From Chloroflexota bacterium (GTDB lineage: Bacteria > Chloroflexota > Limnocylindria > Limnocylindrales > CSP1-4): DNA of 64,000 nucleotides. Made by a program: the position numbers and the translations under genes. A model generated the notes under the pieces. It was given only the letters and a program-made list of their open reading frames with translations, was not told the origin of the DNA and made no database searches. The stretch spans positions 20,835 to 84,834 of the forward strand of contig VBFG01000048.1 in NCBI GenBank assembly GCA_005882635.1, given 5' to 3'. Shown here piece after piece: positions 47,128 through 55,726 of this stretch (within the stretch, counting starts at the first letter, position 1; the number at the start of each line of letters is the position of its first letter).

Positions 47128-47922
47128 ATGATGTCGATGGAGTCTGAGCGCGCGACTGCGCGGGACCGACCACCGGAAGAAGCGTCCGAGGACACGTCGT
47201 TCGCGCGCGGCCTGCGCGTCCTGCTGACGATCGCCGACCGGGGTGAGATCCGGGCCGACGAGCTCAGCGCCCTCCTCGACACCCCGATCTCGACGATCTA
47301 CCGCTACCTGCGGACCCTGGCCGGCTTCGGCTTCGTCGACCGTCAGGGCGCCGGCTACCGCCTCGGACCGCGGCTGATCATCGGGCGCGGCGCGAACGTC
47401 ACGGCCGAGGAGCTGAGGCGCACCGCGGACCCGGTCCTTCGGCTCCTCGCCGAGGAGACCGGCGAGACCGCCGTCATCGTCCGCCGGGTCGGCCTGATGG
47501 CGGTCTGCCTCCACGAGGTTCCGTCGCGCCACCCGCTGCGGGTCGCGATCGCGCCCGACACGTCGCTCCCGCTCGACAGCGGCGCATTCGGCAAGGCCCT
47601 GCTGGCGTTCGCGCCCCCCGAGATCCTCGACGAGGTGCTCGCGGCCGACACCCGGTCTCCGGGCGCGCCGATCGAGGATCGCCTTCGGGCGGATCTGGCC
47701 GACATCGTGACGAGCGGGGTGGCCCGCTCGGTCGGCGAGGCGATCGGTAGCTCGGTGGCCATCGCGGTTCCCATATTCCGAGAAGACGGGATCGTCGCGG
47801 CGATCGGCGTCGTCGGCCCCGAGAGCCGCTGTGGGCTCGGCTGGCGGACGCGCGTCGCGCGCCTCCTGCCGGGTGCGGCGAGCTCCGTCGTCGGGGCGCT
47901 CAGCCCGGGACTGTCGGCGTAG
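47128..47922 (+). CDS. IclR family transcriptional regulator
   Basis: TSFARGLRVLLTIADRGEIRADELSALLDTPISTIYRYLRTLAGFGFVDR; C-terminal IclR effector domain. Confidence 0.94.
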   Translation: MMSMESERATARDRPPEEASEDTSFARGLRVLLTIADRGEIRADELSALLDTPISTIYRYLRTLAGFGFVDRQGAGYRLGPRLIIGRGANVTAEELRRTADPVLRLLAEETGETAVIVRRVGLMAVCLHEVPSRHPLRVAIAPDTSLPLDSGAFGKALLAFAPPEILDEVLAADTRSPGAPIEDRLRADLADIVTSGVARSVGEAIGSSVAIAVPIFREDGIVAAIGVVGPESRCGLGWRTRVARLLPGAASSVVGALSPGLSA

Positions 47923-47995
47923 GACTTTCCGGAATACGGAATAGCCCGATCTCATTATTTGACAATCCTGCGCAAGAAGCCCATCGTGCCGCGCG

Positions 47996-48523
47996 ATGGA
48001 CCCGCTGCACGGCCTTCGTCCCGCGGGCGACAGCTACGCGACGATGCCGATCGCGACCGCCTTCAACTGGGACGAGGCCATGGCCGACCTCGGCGACGGC
48101 GAGTGGTATCTCGTCGCCTTCCGGTCGATCCGCAGGCCCGACGCGGACGAGGCGCGGCTCGAGGCGTTCGATGAGCTCGCCCACCAGGAGGCTGCCGGCG
48201 CCCCCGGGTTCATCTACTACTTCAAGGGTCCGAAGGCCGCCGACGATTCGTGTCTCTCGTTCTGCCTGTGGCAGAGTCGCTCCGACGCCCGGGCGGCCGC
48301 CGCACGACCCGCCCACGTCCGCGCCGTGAGCCTGATCGCCGAGATGTACGCTCTGTACGCGCTGGAGTTCCTCCGGGTTCGCCGCGAAGCGGATGGTCCG
48401 ATCACCTTCTCGCCGTACGACCCCGGTCACCCGACGCAGCCGGTGACCAGCGAGCCCGTCGACCGGACCCCGCCGAGCCCGCTCGCACCGCCCCTCGTCC
48501 TGCGACCGGCCCCGGCGTCCTGA
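47996..48523 (+). CDS. Hypothetical protein, possible dimeric alpha/beta-barrel monooxygenase-like fold
   Basis: WYLVAFRSIRRPDADEARLEAFDELAHQEAAGAPGFIYYFKG..CLSFCLWQSRSDARAAAARPAHVRAV; start could also be 48041. Confidence 0.55.
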   Translation: MDPLHGLRPAGDSYATMPIATAFNWDEAMADLGDGEWYLVAFRSIRRPDADEARLEAFDELAHQEAAGAPGFIYYFKGPKAADDSCLSFCLWQSRSDARAAAARPAHVRAVSLIAEMYALYALEFLRVRREADGPITFSPYDPGHPTQPVTSEPVDRTPPSPLAPPLVLRPAPAS

Positions 48524-49533
48524 GGGCGCTCGGCCTCGCGCCGGGCATCGGCGTCGCCGTCGCGATCGCCGCGGCGGCCCGGCTGCTCACGGGCTTCCTG
48601 CCTCCGGTCGTGTCGGAGGTCACGGTCGCCATCCTCATCGGTCTCCTCGTCGGGCGCCTGCCATTCGCACGCGACCCGACGCTGCGGCCCGGCCTGCGTT
48701 TCGCCGGGGAGCGGCTCCTCCGGCTCGGGATCGTGCTGCTGGGCGCGAAGCTCAGCGTCCAGCAGATCGCCGGGATCGGGCTGCCCGCAGCCGTGATCAT
48801 CGCGGTGACGATGGCCGCCGCGCTCGCGATCGTCCTGCTCCTGTCGCGGCTCGCTGCGGTCGACGGTCGCCTCGCGGTCCTGCTCGCCGTCGGGGCGGCC
48901 GTCTGCGGCAACTCGGCGGTCGTCGCCACGTCGCCGGTCATCTCGGCCCGGCCGCGCGACACCGCGTACGCCGTCGCCACCGTGACCCTCTTCGGGACGA
49001 TCGCGGTCTTCGCCTACCCGCTGATCGGGCACGCCGCCCACCTCGGGGACGCGGCCTTCGGGCTGTGGTCCGGCATCGCCATCAACGACACGAGCCAGGT
49101 CGTCGCCGCGAGCTCGGCCTACTCGCCCGGGGCGTTCGAGGTCGCGACCGTCGTGAAGCTGATCCGGAATGCGCTGATGGCGCCGCTGCTCCTCGCGATC
49201 GCGTGGGCCTGGCTGCGCCGCACCGGCGAGGTGGGCGACACGTCCGCCGGGATCCGTCGCGCGGTGCCGCTGTTCGTGCTGGGGTTCCTCGCCCTCTCCG
49301 CGCTGCGCGGCGTCGGCGTAATCGACGCCGGCTTCGCGACGACCCTCGAGTCGATCGCACGGAGCCTGATCCTCGTCGCCCTCGCCGCGGTCGGACTGAA
49401 CGTCCGGGTCGAGGAGCTCCGCTCGGTCGGCCCGAAGCCGCTCCTGATCGGGCTCGGCGCTGCAGTCGCCATCGGGGCGGCCACGATCATGGCGATCACC
49501 AGCCTCGGGCTGGCCGACGGACTCGTGACCTAG
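48520..49533 (+). CDS. YeiH-family putative sulfate exporter / membrane transporter
   Basis: VAILIGLLVGRLPF..GERLLRLGIVLLGAKLSVQQIAGIG..VGAAVCGNSAVVATSPVI..GLWSGIAINDTSQVVAASSAYS; start uncertain. Confidence 0.85.
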   Translation: MRALGLAPGIGVAVAIAAAARLLTGFLPPVVSEVTVAILIGLLVGRLPFARDPTLRPGLRFAGERLLRLGIVLLGAKLSVQQIAGIGLPAAVIIAVTMAAALAIVLLLSRLAAVDGRLAVLLAVGAAVCGNSAVVATSPVISARPRDTAYAVATVTLFGTIAVFAYPLIGHAAHLGDAAFGLWSGIAINDTSQVVAASSAYSPGAFEVATVVKLIRNALMAPLLLAIAWAWLRRTGEVGDTSAGIRRAVPLFVLGFLALSALRGVGVIDAGFATTLESIARSLILVALAAVGLNVRVEELRSVGPKPLLIGLGAAVAIGAATIMAITSLGLADGLVT

Positions 49534-49539
49534 GCGTCG

Positions 49540-50523
49540 CTACCCGCTGAGCTCCGGTCCAGGGCGCGAGACTTCCCCGCGCCGCCAGCCGATCCGTGTG
49601 AAGGCGATGGCCCCGCCAACCGAGGTGACGACGAGGATCGTCGCGTGGGTGAGCAGTGCGAGCGCGAACGCCGTCTCGGCCGGGACGCCGATCGCCTTGC
49701 CGATCTCGACGGCGGCGAGCTCGAACGTGCCGAGGTTCGACGGGCCGGCGGGCACCGCACTGGCCAGGGCCACCCCGGAGCCGATGAGGGCCGCCTGGCC
49801 GATCGTCAGCTGCAGTCCGATCGACTGGCCGACTGCGGCGAAGGCAAGGATGGAGCATGTCCAGGCGGCGGCGCTGGCGAGGAGCGCCTCTGCCAGCGTC
49901 CGCGGCCGACCGGCGACCTGGAGGCCGCCCTGGAGGCTCCGGGCGAGCTCCCGCACCCGCGGCCAGCGGTCGACGAGCGCCCGGGCGCGATCCGCACCCG
50001 GCAGCCGATGGGCGACGATCCCGAGCGCGAGGACGACGAGGAACAGGCCGGCGACGCCGGCACCGACGTAGACGGCGCTCGCGACGACCCCGCGGACGCT
50101 CAGGACGAGGAGTGCGGCCGACGCGATGGCGACGACCGCCACGAGGTCGACGACGCGCTCGACGACAACCGTGCCCAGGGCCGAGGCCCGGCTGATCGCC
50201 TCCCGATCGCCGAGGTAGTGGCTGCGGACGAGCTCGCCGAGACGCGCCGGCAGGACGTTGTTCGCGAGATAGCCGATCAACAGGTAGCCGAACATCGGCA
50301 GGTAGCGGACGTGGGCGATCGGGCGGAGCAGGCGCTGCCAGCGGAGCGCGCGGAACGAGAGGTCGAGGCTCGACAGGAGCGCGGCGAACGCGACCCAGCG
50401 CAGGTCGGCGGTTCGCAGGACGTCGCCGACCCTGGCCAGGTCGACGCCTCGGAGGACGAGCCAGATGGCGACGACCGAGATGGCCGCCCCGAGGACAGCC
50501 CGCACGGCCGAGCCTCTCCGCAC
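49540..50523 (-). CDS. Lysylphosphatidylglycerol synthase TM-region / flippase-like membrane protein
   Basis: FGYLLIGYLANNVLPARLGELVRSHYLGDREAISRASALGTVVVERVVDL; GVALASAVPAGPSNLGTFE. Confidence 0.9.
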   Translation of the reverse strand: MRRGSAVRAVLGAAISVVAIWLVLRGVDLARVGDVLRTADLRWVAFAALLSSLDLSFRALRWQRLLRPIAHVRYLPMFGYLLIGYLANNVLPARLGELVRSHYLGDREAISRASALGTVVVERVVDLVAVVAIASAALLVLSVRGVVASAVYVGAGVAGLFLVVLALGIVAHRLPGADRARALVDRWPRVRELARSLQGGLQVAGRPRTLAEALLASAAAWTCSILAFAAVGQSIGLQLTIGQAALIGSGVALASAVPAGPSNLGTFELAAVEIGKAIGVPAETAFALALLTHATILVVTSVGGAIAFTRIGWRRGEVSRPGPELSG

Positions 50524-50545
50524 GTCGACGATCCCCGGGTCGCTC

Positions 50546-51382
50546 TCAGGCCGCCGGGCGCGGCGGGTCGGGCGTTCGTGCCGCCTCCGGGGCCCGCGCC
50601 GTCAGCTTCGGCGAGCGGCGGACCCCGATCCGGTGGAGCAGGTAGCGCGCCACGACCCGCAGGGTCGATGTGCCGTAGACGACGCTGCGCCTGAATCCGA
50701 CCGAGCTGGCCTCGTCGAAGTACCGCGTCGGAACCGCGATCTCGCCGATCCGCCGGCCCATCCCGGCGGCCACGACCTGGGCGATCAGCTCCTGGTCGAA
50801 GACGAAGTCGTTGCTGTTGAGCTGGTAGGGGATCGTCTCGAGGAGGCGCCGGCTGTACGCCCGCAACCCGGTGTGGTACTCGGACAGGCGGAGCCCGAAG
50901 GCGAGGTTCTCGACGGTCGTCAGGAAGCGGTTGGAGACGTACTTCCAGCGCGGCATCCCGCCCGCCAGCGGGTCGCCCAGGAAGCGGCTGCCGAGCATCA
51001 GGTGCTTCTCGCCCGACAGGATCGGGGCGATGAGGTCGGGGATCCGGGTCGCGTCGTACTGGTAGTCAGGGTGGAGCATCACGACGACGTCGGCGCCCTG
51101 CTCCAGCGCCGCCTTGTAGCAGGTCTTCTGGTTGCCGCCGTAGCCCAGGTTCTGCTGGTGGATGATCACGTCGAGCCCGAGCTGCCGGGCGACGTCGACG
51201 GTCTCGTCCTTCGACACGTCGTCGACGAGGATGATCTTGCCGACCAGGTCGTGGGGGATGTCGGCGTACGTCCGCTCAAGCGTCTTCGCGGCGTTGTAGG
51301 CCGGCATCACGACCACCACCTGCGGGTGGCGATCGGGCACGGCGGATCCGGCGCCCGTCGCGGCGTCGATTGGGCGGTCCAC
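50546..51382 (-). CDS. Family 2 glycosyltransferase (dolichyl-phosphate mannose synthase-like)
   Basis: VVVVMPAYNAAKTLERTYADIPHDLVGKIILVDDVSKDETVDVARQLGLDVIIHQQNLGYGGNQKTCYKAALEQGADVVVMLHPDYQYDA. Confidence 0.95.
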   Translation of the reverse strand: MDRPIDAATGAGSAVPDRHPQVVVVMPAYNAAKTLERTYADIPHDLVGKIILVDDVSKDETVDVARQLGLDVIIHQQNLGYGGNQKTCYKAALEQGADVVVMLHPDYQYDATRIPDLIAPILSGEKHLMLGSRFLGDPLAGGMPRWKYVSNRFLTTVENLAFGLRLSEYHTGLRAYSRRLLETIPYQLNSNDFVFDQELIAQVVAAGMGRRIGEIAVPTRYFDEASSVGFRRSVVYGTSTLRVVARYLLHRIGVRRSPKLTARAPEAARTPDPPRPAA

Positions 51383-51527
51383 GAGGCGACAGCCTACTCG
51401 ATCACGCCCGCATCGCGGCCGCGCCGCCGGCCGGCCCGTTCGAGGCCCTGACCGGCGTCACCCCATCGACATGGGGCGCGGCCGCGCCTATGGCACGATG
51501 GATCCGACGTCAGCCCACGGAGACAGC

Positions 51528-52130
51528 ATGTTCGAACGCCTCTTCGGCGGGCGGGACCTCGATCCCGAGACCGCCAAGCGCATCCCGCCCGGCCAGTACA
51601 AGACCGACAAGTTCCCGGTCCTCCATTACGGGTCGGTTCCTCGGACCGACCTCGCGACCTGGGACTTCAAGGTCTACGGCGAGGTCGACAACCCGTTCAC
51701 GTTGACCTGGGACCAGTACAAGGCCCTGCCCCGCAAGAAGGTGCATACGGACATTCACTGCGTCACCCGCTGGACGAAGCTCGACACCGACTGGGAGGGC
51801 GTCCCGATCCAGGAGATCCTGCGCCTCGCCCAGGTTCGGCCGACGGCGACCCACGTCGTGTCGCACGCCGAGCAGGGCTACACCGCAAACGTCCCGCTGT
51901 CGGTCCTCGATGACGAGGACGTCCTGCTCGCCGACACGTACGACGGCCAGCCGCTCGAGCTCGAGCACGGCTACCCGCTCCGCCTCTTCGTCCCGAAGAA
52001 ATACTTCTGGAAGAGCAGCAAGTGGGTCCGCGGGCTGGAGTTTCTCGACCACGACCAGCTCGGCTTCTGGGAGCGCTACGGCTACAACAACTCAGCCGAT
52101 CCCTGGAAGGAAGAGCGCTTCGCCGAGTAG
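51528..52130 (+). CDS. Molybdopterin-dependent oxidoreductase (sulfite oxidase/YedY-like catalytic domain)
   Basis: TDIHCVTRWTKLDTDWEGVPIQEIL; GYPLRLFVPKKYFWKSSKWVRGLEFLDHDQLGFWERYGYNN. Confidence 0.92.
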   Translation: MFERLFGGRDLDPETAKRIPPGQYKTDKFPVLHYGSVPRTDLATWDFKVYGEVDNPFTLTWDQYKALPRKKVHTDIHCVTRWTKLDTDWEGVPIQEILRLAQVRPTATHVVSHAEQGYTANVPLSVLDDEDVLLADTYDGQPLELEHGYPLRLFVPKKYFWKSSKWVRGLEFLDHDQLGFWERYGYNNSADPWKEERFAE

Positions 52131-52142
52131 CACGGGGCCGAG

Positions 52143-53561
52143 ATGTCCGACGCCGTCACGATCGATCCGACCGACGTCGAGCCGTTCCTCGACGCGAACC
52201 GCACGCGGCGGATGGCCTCGTACATCGACTTCGTCCGGATTCCGAGCGTCTCCGCGCTCCCCGAGCACGCCGCCGATTGTCGGGCGGCCGCCGATTGGCT
52301 GAGCCGGGACCTGGTCGCAAGCGGCTTCGAACACGTGACCGTGGGCGAGACCGGCGGGCATCCGGTCGTCTACGGCGACTGGCTCCACGCCGACGGCGCT
52401 CCCACCGTCATCGCCTACGGGCACTACGACGTGCAGCCGGCGGACCCTCTCGAGCTGTGGGAGTCGCCGCCGTTCGACCCGATCCTCCGTGACAACCGGT
52501 TGATCGCCAGGGGCGCCGAGGACAACAAGTCCTGCGTCCAGATGCACGTCAGGGCCGCGGAAGCCCTGCTCCAGACTCGCGGTCGCCTGCCGCTGAATCT
52601 CAAGCTCCTCGTCGAAGGTGAGGAGGAGAGCGGATCGGCTCACCTGGACAGCTGGCTCGAAGCTCATCGGGACCTCCTGCGGGCGGACGTCGCCGTCATC
52701 TCCGACACCGACTTCTTCGAGGGCAACCGTCCCGCGCTCTGTCTAGGGGTCCGCGGGCTCCTGCAGGTCCAGATCGACGTGACCGGGCCCGATCGCGACC
52801 TCCACTCGGGCGCGTACGGCGGGGCCGTCGCCAACCCGATCCAGGCGCTCGCGGCGATCCTCGACGCCCTCAAGGGCGCCGACGGACGGATCCACATCCC
52901 GCGCTTCTACGACGATGTCGTCGACATCAGCCCGGCCGAGCGGGCCGCGCTCGCCGACCTGCCGTTCGACGAGGACGAGTTCCGGTCGTCCCTGGGAGTC
53001 GACGTGCTGACCGGGGAGCCGGGATACACGACGCTCGAACGAAAGACGGCGCGGCCGACCCTGGATGCGAACGGGATCTGGGGAGGGTTCTCCGGGGTCG
53101 GATCCAAGACGATCATCCCGGCCGAGGCTCACGCCAAGGTGAGCTGCCGGCTTGTCCCCGAGCAACGTCCGGACAGGATCCTCCAGGAGCTCGGCGACCA
53201 CGTCCGTCGGATCACGCCACCGGGCGTCCACGTCGAGGTCATCGAGCTCGGATCGGGACTCCCATCGCTGACGCCGATCGATCATCCGGCGACGATCGCC
53301 GCCGCCCGGTCGATCGAGGCGACCTTCGGCGTGGCGCCACTCTTCTACCGCGCGGGCGGCAGCGTCCCGGTGACGGCCAGCTTCGGCGATCTCCTGGGGC
53401 TGCCGGTCGTCCTGATGGGCTTCGCCCCGCCCGACAGCCAGGCCCACAGCCCGAACGAATGGATGGATCTGGCCAACTTCGAGACGGGAATCCGGACGAT
53501 CGCGCGCTACTGGGACGAGCTCGGCCGGCTCCGTCCGGAGGACCTCCGCGTTCCGTCCTGA
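52143..53561 (+). CDS. M20-family metallopeptidase (dipeptidase)
   Basis: TVIAYGHYDVQPADPLELWESPPFDP; GAEDNKSCVQMHVRA; LVEGEEESGSAHL; DRDLHSGAYGG. Confidence 0.95.
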   Translation: MSDAVTIDPTDVEPFLDANRTRRMASYIDFVRIPSVSALPEHAADCRAAADWLSRDLVASGFEHVTVGETGGHPVVYGDWLHADGAPTVIAYGHYDVQPADPLELWESPPFDPILRDNRLIARGAEDNKSCVQMHVRAAEALLQTRGRLPLNLKLLVEGEEESGSAHLDSWLEAHRDLLRADVAVISDTDFFEGNRPALCLGVRGLLQVQIDVTGPDRDLHSGAYGGAVANPIQALAAILDALKGADGRIHIPRFYDDVVDISPAERAALADLPFDEDEFRSSLGVDVLTGEPGYTTLERKTARPTLDANGIWGGFSGVGSKTIIPAEAHAKVSCRLVPEQRPDRILQELGDHVRRITPPGVHVEVIELGSGLPSLTPIDHPATIAAARSIEATFGVAPLFYRAGGSVPVTASFGDLLGLPVVLMGFAPPDSQAHSPNEWMDLANFETGIRTIARYWDELGRLRPEDLRVPS

Positions 53562-53605
53562 CAAAGCGCGGGCCGCGGCATCCATCCGGGCAGAGACCGG
53601 GTTCG

Positions 53606-55726
53606 TCAGACGGCTTCGGCGAGGGCCTCCACGAACTGGCTCTGGTAGAGGTCCGCGTAGGCGCCGCCGCGAGCGAGCAGCTCGTCGTGGGTGCCCTGCT
53701 CGACGATCCGTCCGCGCTGCATGACGAGGATCGTGTCGGCGTCGCGGATCGTGGAGAGCCGGTGGGCGATGACGAAGGTCGTCCGGCCGCGCATCAGGCG
53801 GGCCATCGCCCGCTGGATGAGGACCTCGGTGCGCGTGTCGACCGACGACGTCGCCTCGTCGAGGATCAGGATCGGCGGGTCGGCCAGGAACGCCCGGGCG
53901 ATCGTCAGCAGCTGCTTCTCGCCGGCCGAGACGTTCGTCGCGTCGTCGTCGATGACCGTTTCGTAGCCGTCCGGCAGCGTCCGGACGAAGTGGTCGACGT
54001 GGGCCGCCTCGGCCGCCGCGTGGAGCTCCTCGTCGGTCGCGTCGAGCCGCCCGTAGGCGATGTTTTCGCGGACCGTGCCGTGGAAGAGCCACGTGTCCTG
54101 GAGGACCATGCCGAACGCCCGCCGCAGCGCGTCGCGATGGAGGTCACGCGTGTCGATCCCGTCGATCGTGATCCGCCCGCTCTCCAGCTCGTAGAACCGC
54201 ATGAGGAGGTTGACGAGGGTCGTCTTGCCGGCACCGGTCGGGCCGACGATCGCGACGGTTCGCCCGGCCGCGACGTTCAGCGACAGGTCCTCGATCAGCG
54301 GCTTGTCGGGCTCGTAGCGGAACGAGATGTCCTCGAACGAGACGGCGCCCTTCGGTTCGCGGAACGCCGGGGCGCCAACCGGATCGGCCGACTGCTCCCT
54401 CTCGTCGAGCAGCTCGAAGACCCGCTCGGCCGAGGCGACCGCCGACTGGAGGACATTGACGATGCTCGCCGTCTGGATGATCGGGAAGGTGAACTGTCGC
54501 GAGTACTGGATGAAGGCGACGACGTCGCCGAGGCTCATCTGGCCCGACGCGACCCGGAGGCCGCCGATGACGGCGATCGCGACGTAGTTCAGGTTCGAGA
54601 TGAACGTCATTGCCGGCTGGATGATCCCGGAGATGAATTGCGCCCGGGAGCTTGCCTCGTAGAGCCGTCCGTTCTCTTCGTCGAACCGCTCGACGGCCTC
54701 CCGCTGCCGACCGAACGCCTTGACGATCGCGTGCCCGGTGTGCATCTCCTCGACGTGGCCGTTGAGCGCTCCGGTGGAGGCCCACTGGGCGACGAATTGC
54801 TGCTGCGAGCGGCGGACGATGAAGACGGTCACGAACAGCGACGCCGGCACGGCCAGCAGGGAGACGACGGCGAGGATCGGGCTGATCGTCAACATCATGA
54901 TCAGGACGCCGACGATCGTGAGCAGAGAGGTGATCAGCTGGGTCAGGCTCTGCTGGAGCGACTGGCCGATGTTGTCGATGTCGTTCGTGACCCGACTCAG
55001 CAGGTCGCCGCGGGGATGGCTGTCGAAGTAGCGGAGCGGCAGTCGGCCCAGCTTGTGGTCGACGTCCCGGCGGAGGCGAAGGACCGTGCGCTGGGTGACG
55101 CCGGCCATGATGTAGCCCTGGGCCCAGGCGAAGAGCGAGCTGATGACGTAGACCGCGACGAGGAGCGCGAGGATGCCGCCCAGGGCGCCGAAGTCGATTC
55201 CGCTCGGGGACAGGTGGAGCGCCGCGATCATGTCGGCCTGGTCGCCCTTGCCCTGGGTCCGCAGGATCGCGATGAGCTGCTCCTGAGTCAGGCCGTTCTT
55301 CAGGAGCTGACTTCCGAGCGCGCCCTCGAAGATGCGGTTGATGGCGTCGCCCAGGATCCGCGGGCCGATGATCGCGAACGACACGCTGATGACCGCGAGC
55401 ACCAGCACGAATGCAATCCGGGGCGCCTCGGGCTGGAGTTGAGCGAACAGCCGCTGCAGCGAGCCGCGGAAGTCCTTCGATTTCTGGGGTGGCAGGCCCA
55501 TGCCCATGCCGAACATCCCCGGACCGCCGCCGGGACGCCCGCCGGGGCCTCCCGGCCGGCCGGGGCCGGCGAAGCCGCCGGGCCGGCCGAAGCCCGCAGA
55601 GCCGCCGCTCGGCTGACCGCCGGGTCCGCCGAATCCAGCGGGCCGGACGCCCGGTCCCGAACCGTTGCCGCCCGGACCCGACCCGTCGCCGCTCGGCCGT
55701 CCGCCCATCGGTCGGTCGCCGCTCAT
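53606..55726 (-). CDS. ABC exporter half-transporter with Gly/Pro-rich N-terminal extension (canonical Walker B site)
   Basis: VGPTGAGKTTL, VSAGEKQLLTIARAFLADPPILILDEATSSVD; N-terminal about 75 aa G/P-rich. Confidence 0.95.
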   Translation of the reverse strand: MSGDRPMGGRPSGDGSGPGGNGSGPGVRPAGFGGPGGQPSGGSAGFGRPGGFAGPGRPGGPGGRPGGGPGMFGMGMGLPPQKSKDFRGSLQRLFAQLQPEAPRIAFVLVLAVISVSFAIIGPRILGDAINRIFEGALGSQLLKNGLTQEQLIAILRTQGKGDQADMIAALHLSPSGIDFGALGGILALLVAVYVISSLFAWAQGYIMAGVTQRTVLRLRRDVDHKLGRLPLRYFDSHPRGDLLSRVTNDIDNIGQSLQQSLTQLITSLLTIVGVLIMMLTISPILAVVSLLAVPASLFVTVFIVRRSQQQFVAQWASTGALNGHVEEMHTGHAIVKAFGRQREAVERFDEENGRLYEASSRAQFISGIIQPAMTFISNLNYVAIAVIGGLRVASGQMSLGDVVAFIQYSRQFTFPIIQTASIVNVLQSAVASAERVFELLDEREQSADPVGAPAFREPKGAVSFEDISFRYEPDKPLIEDLSLNVAAGRTVAIVGPTGAGKTTLVNLLMRFYELESGRITIDGIDTRDLHRDALRRAFGMVLQDTWLFHGTVRENIAYGRLDATDEELHAAAEAAHVDHFVRTLPDGYETVIDDDATNVSAGEKQLLTIARAFLADPPILILDEATSSVDTRTEVLIQRAMARLMRGRTTFVIAHRLSTIRDADTILVMQRGRIVEQGTHDELLARGGAYADLYQSQFVEALAEAV

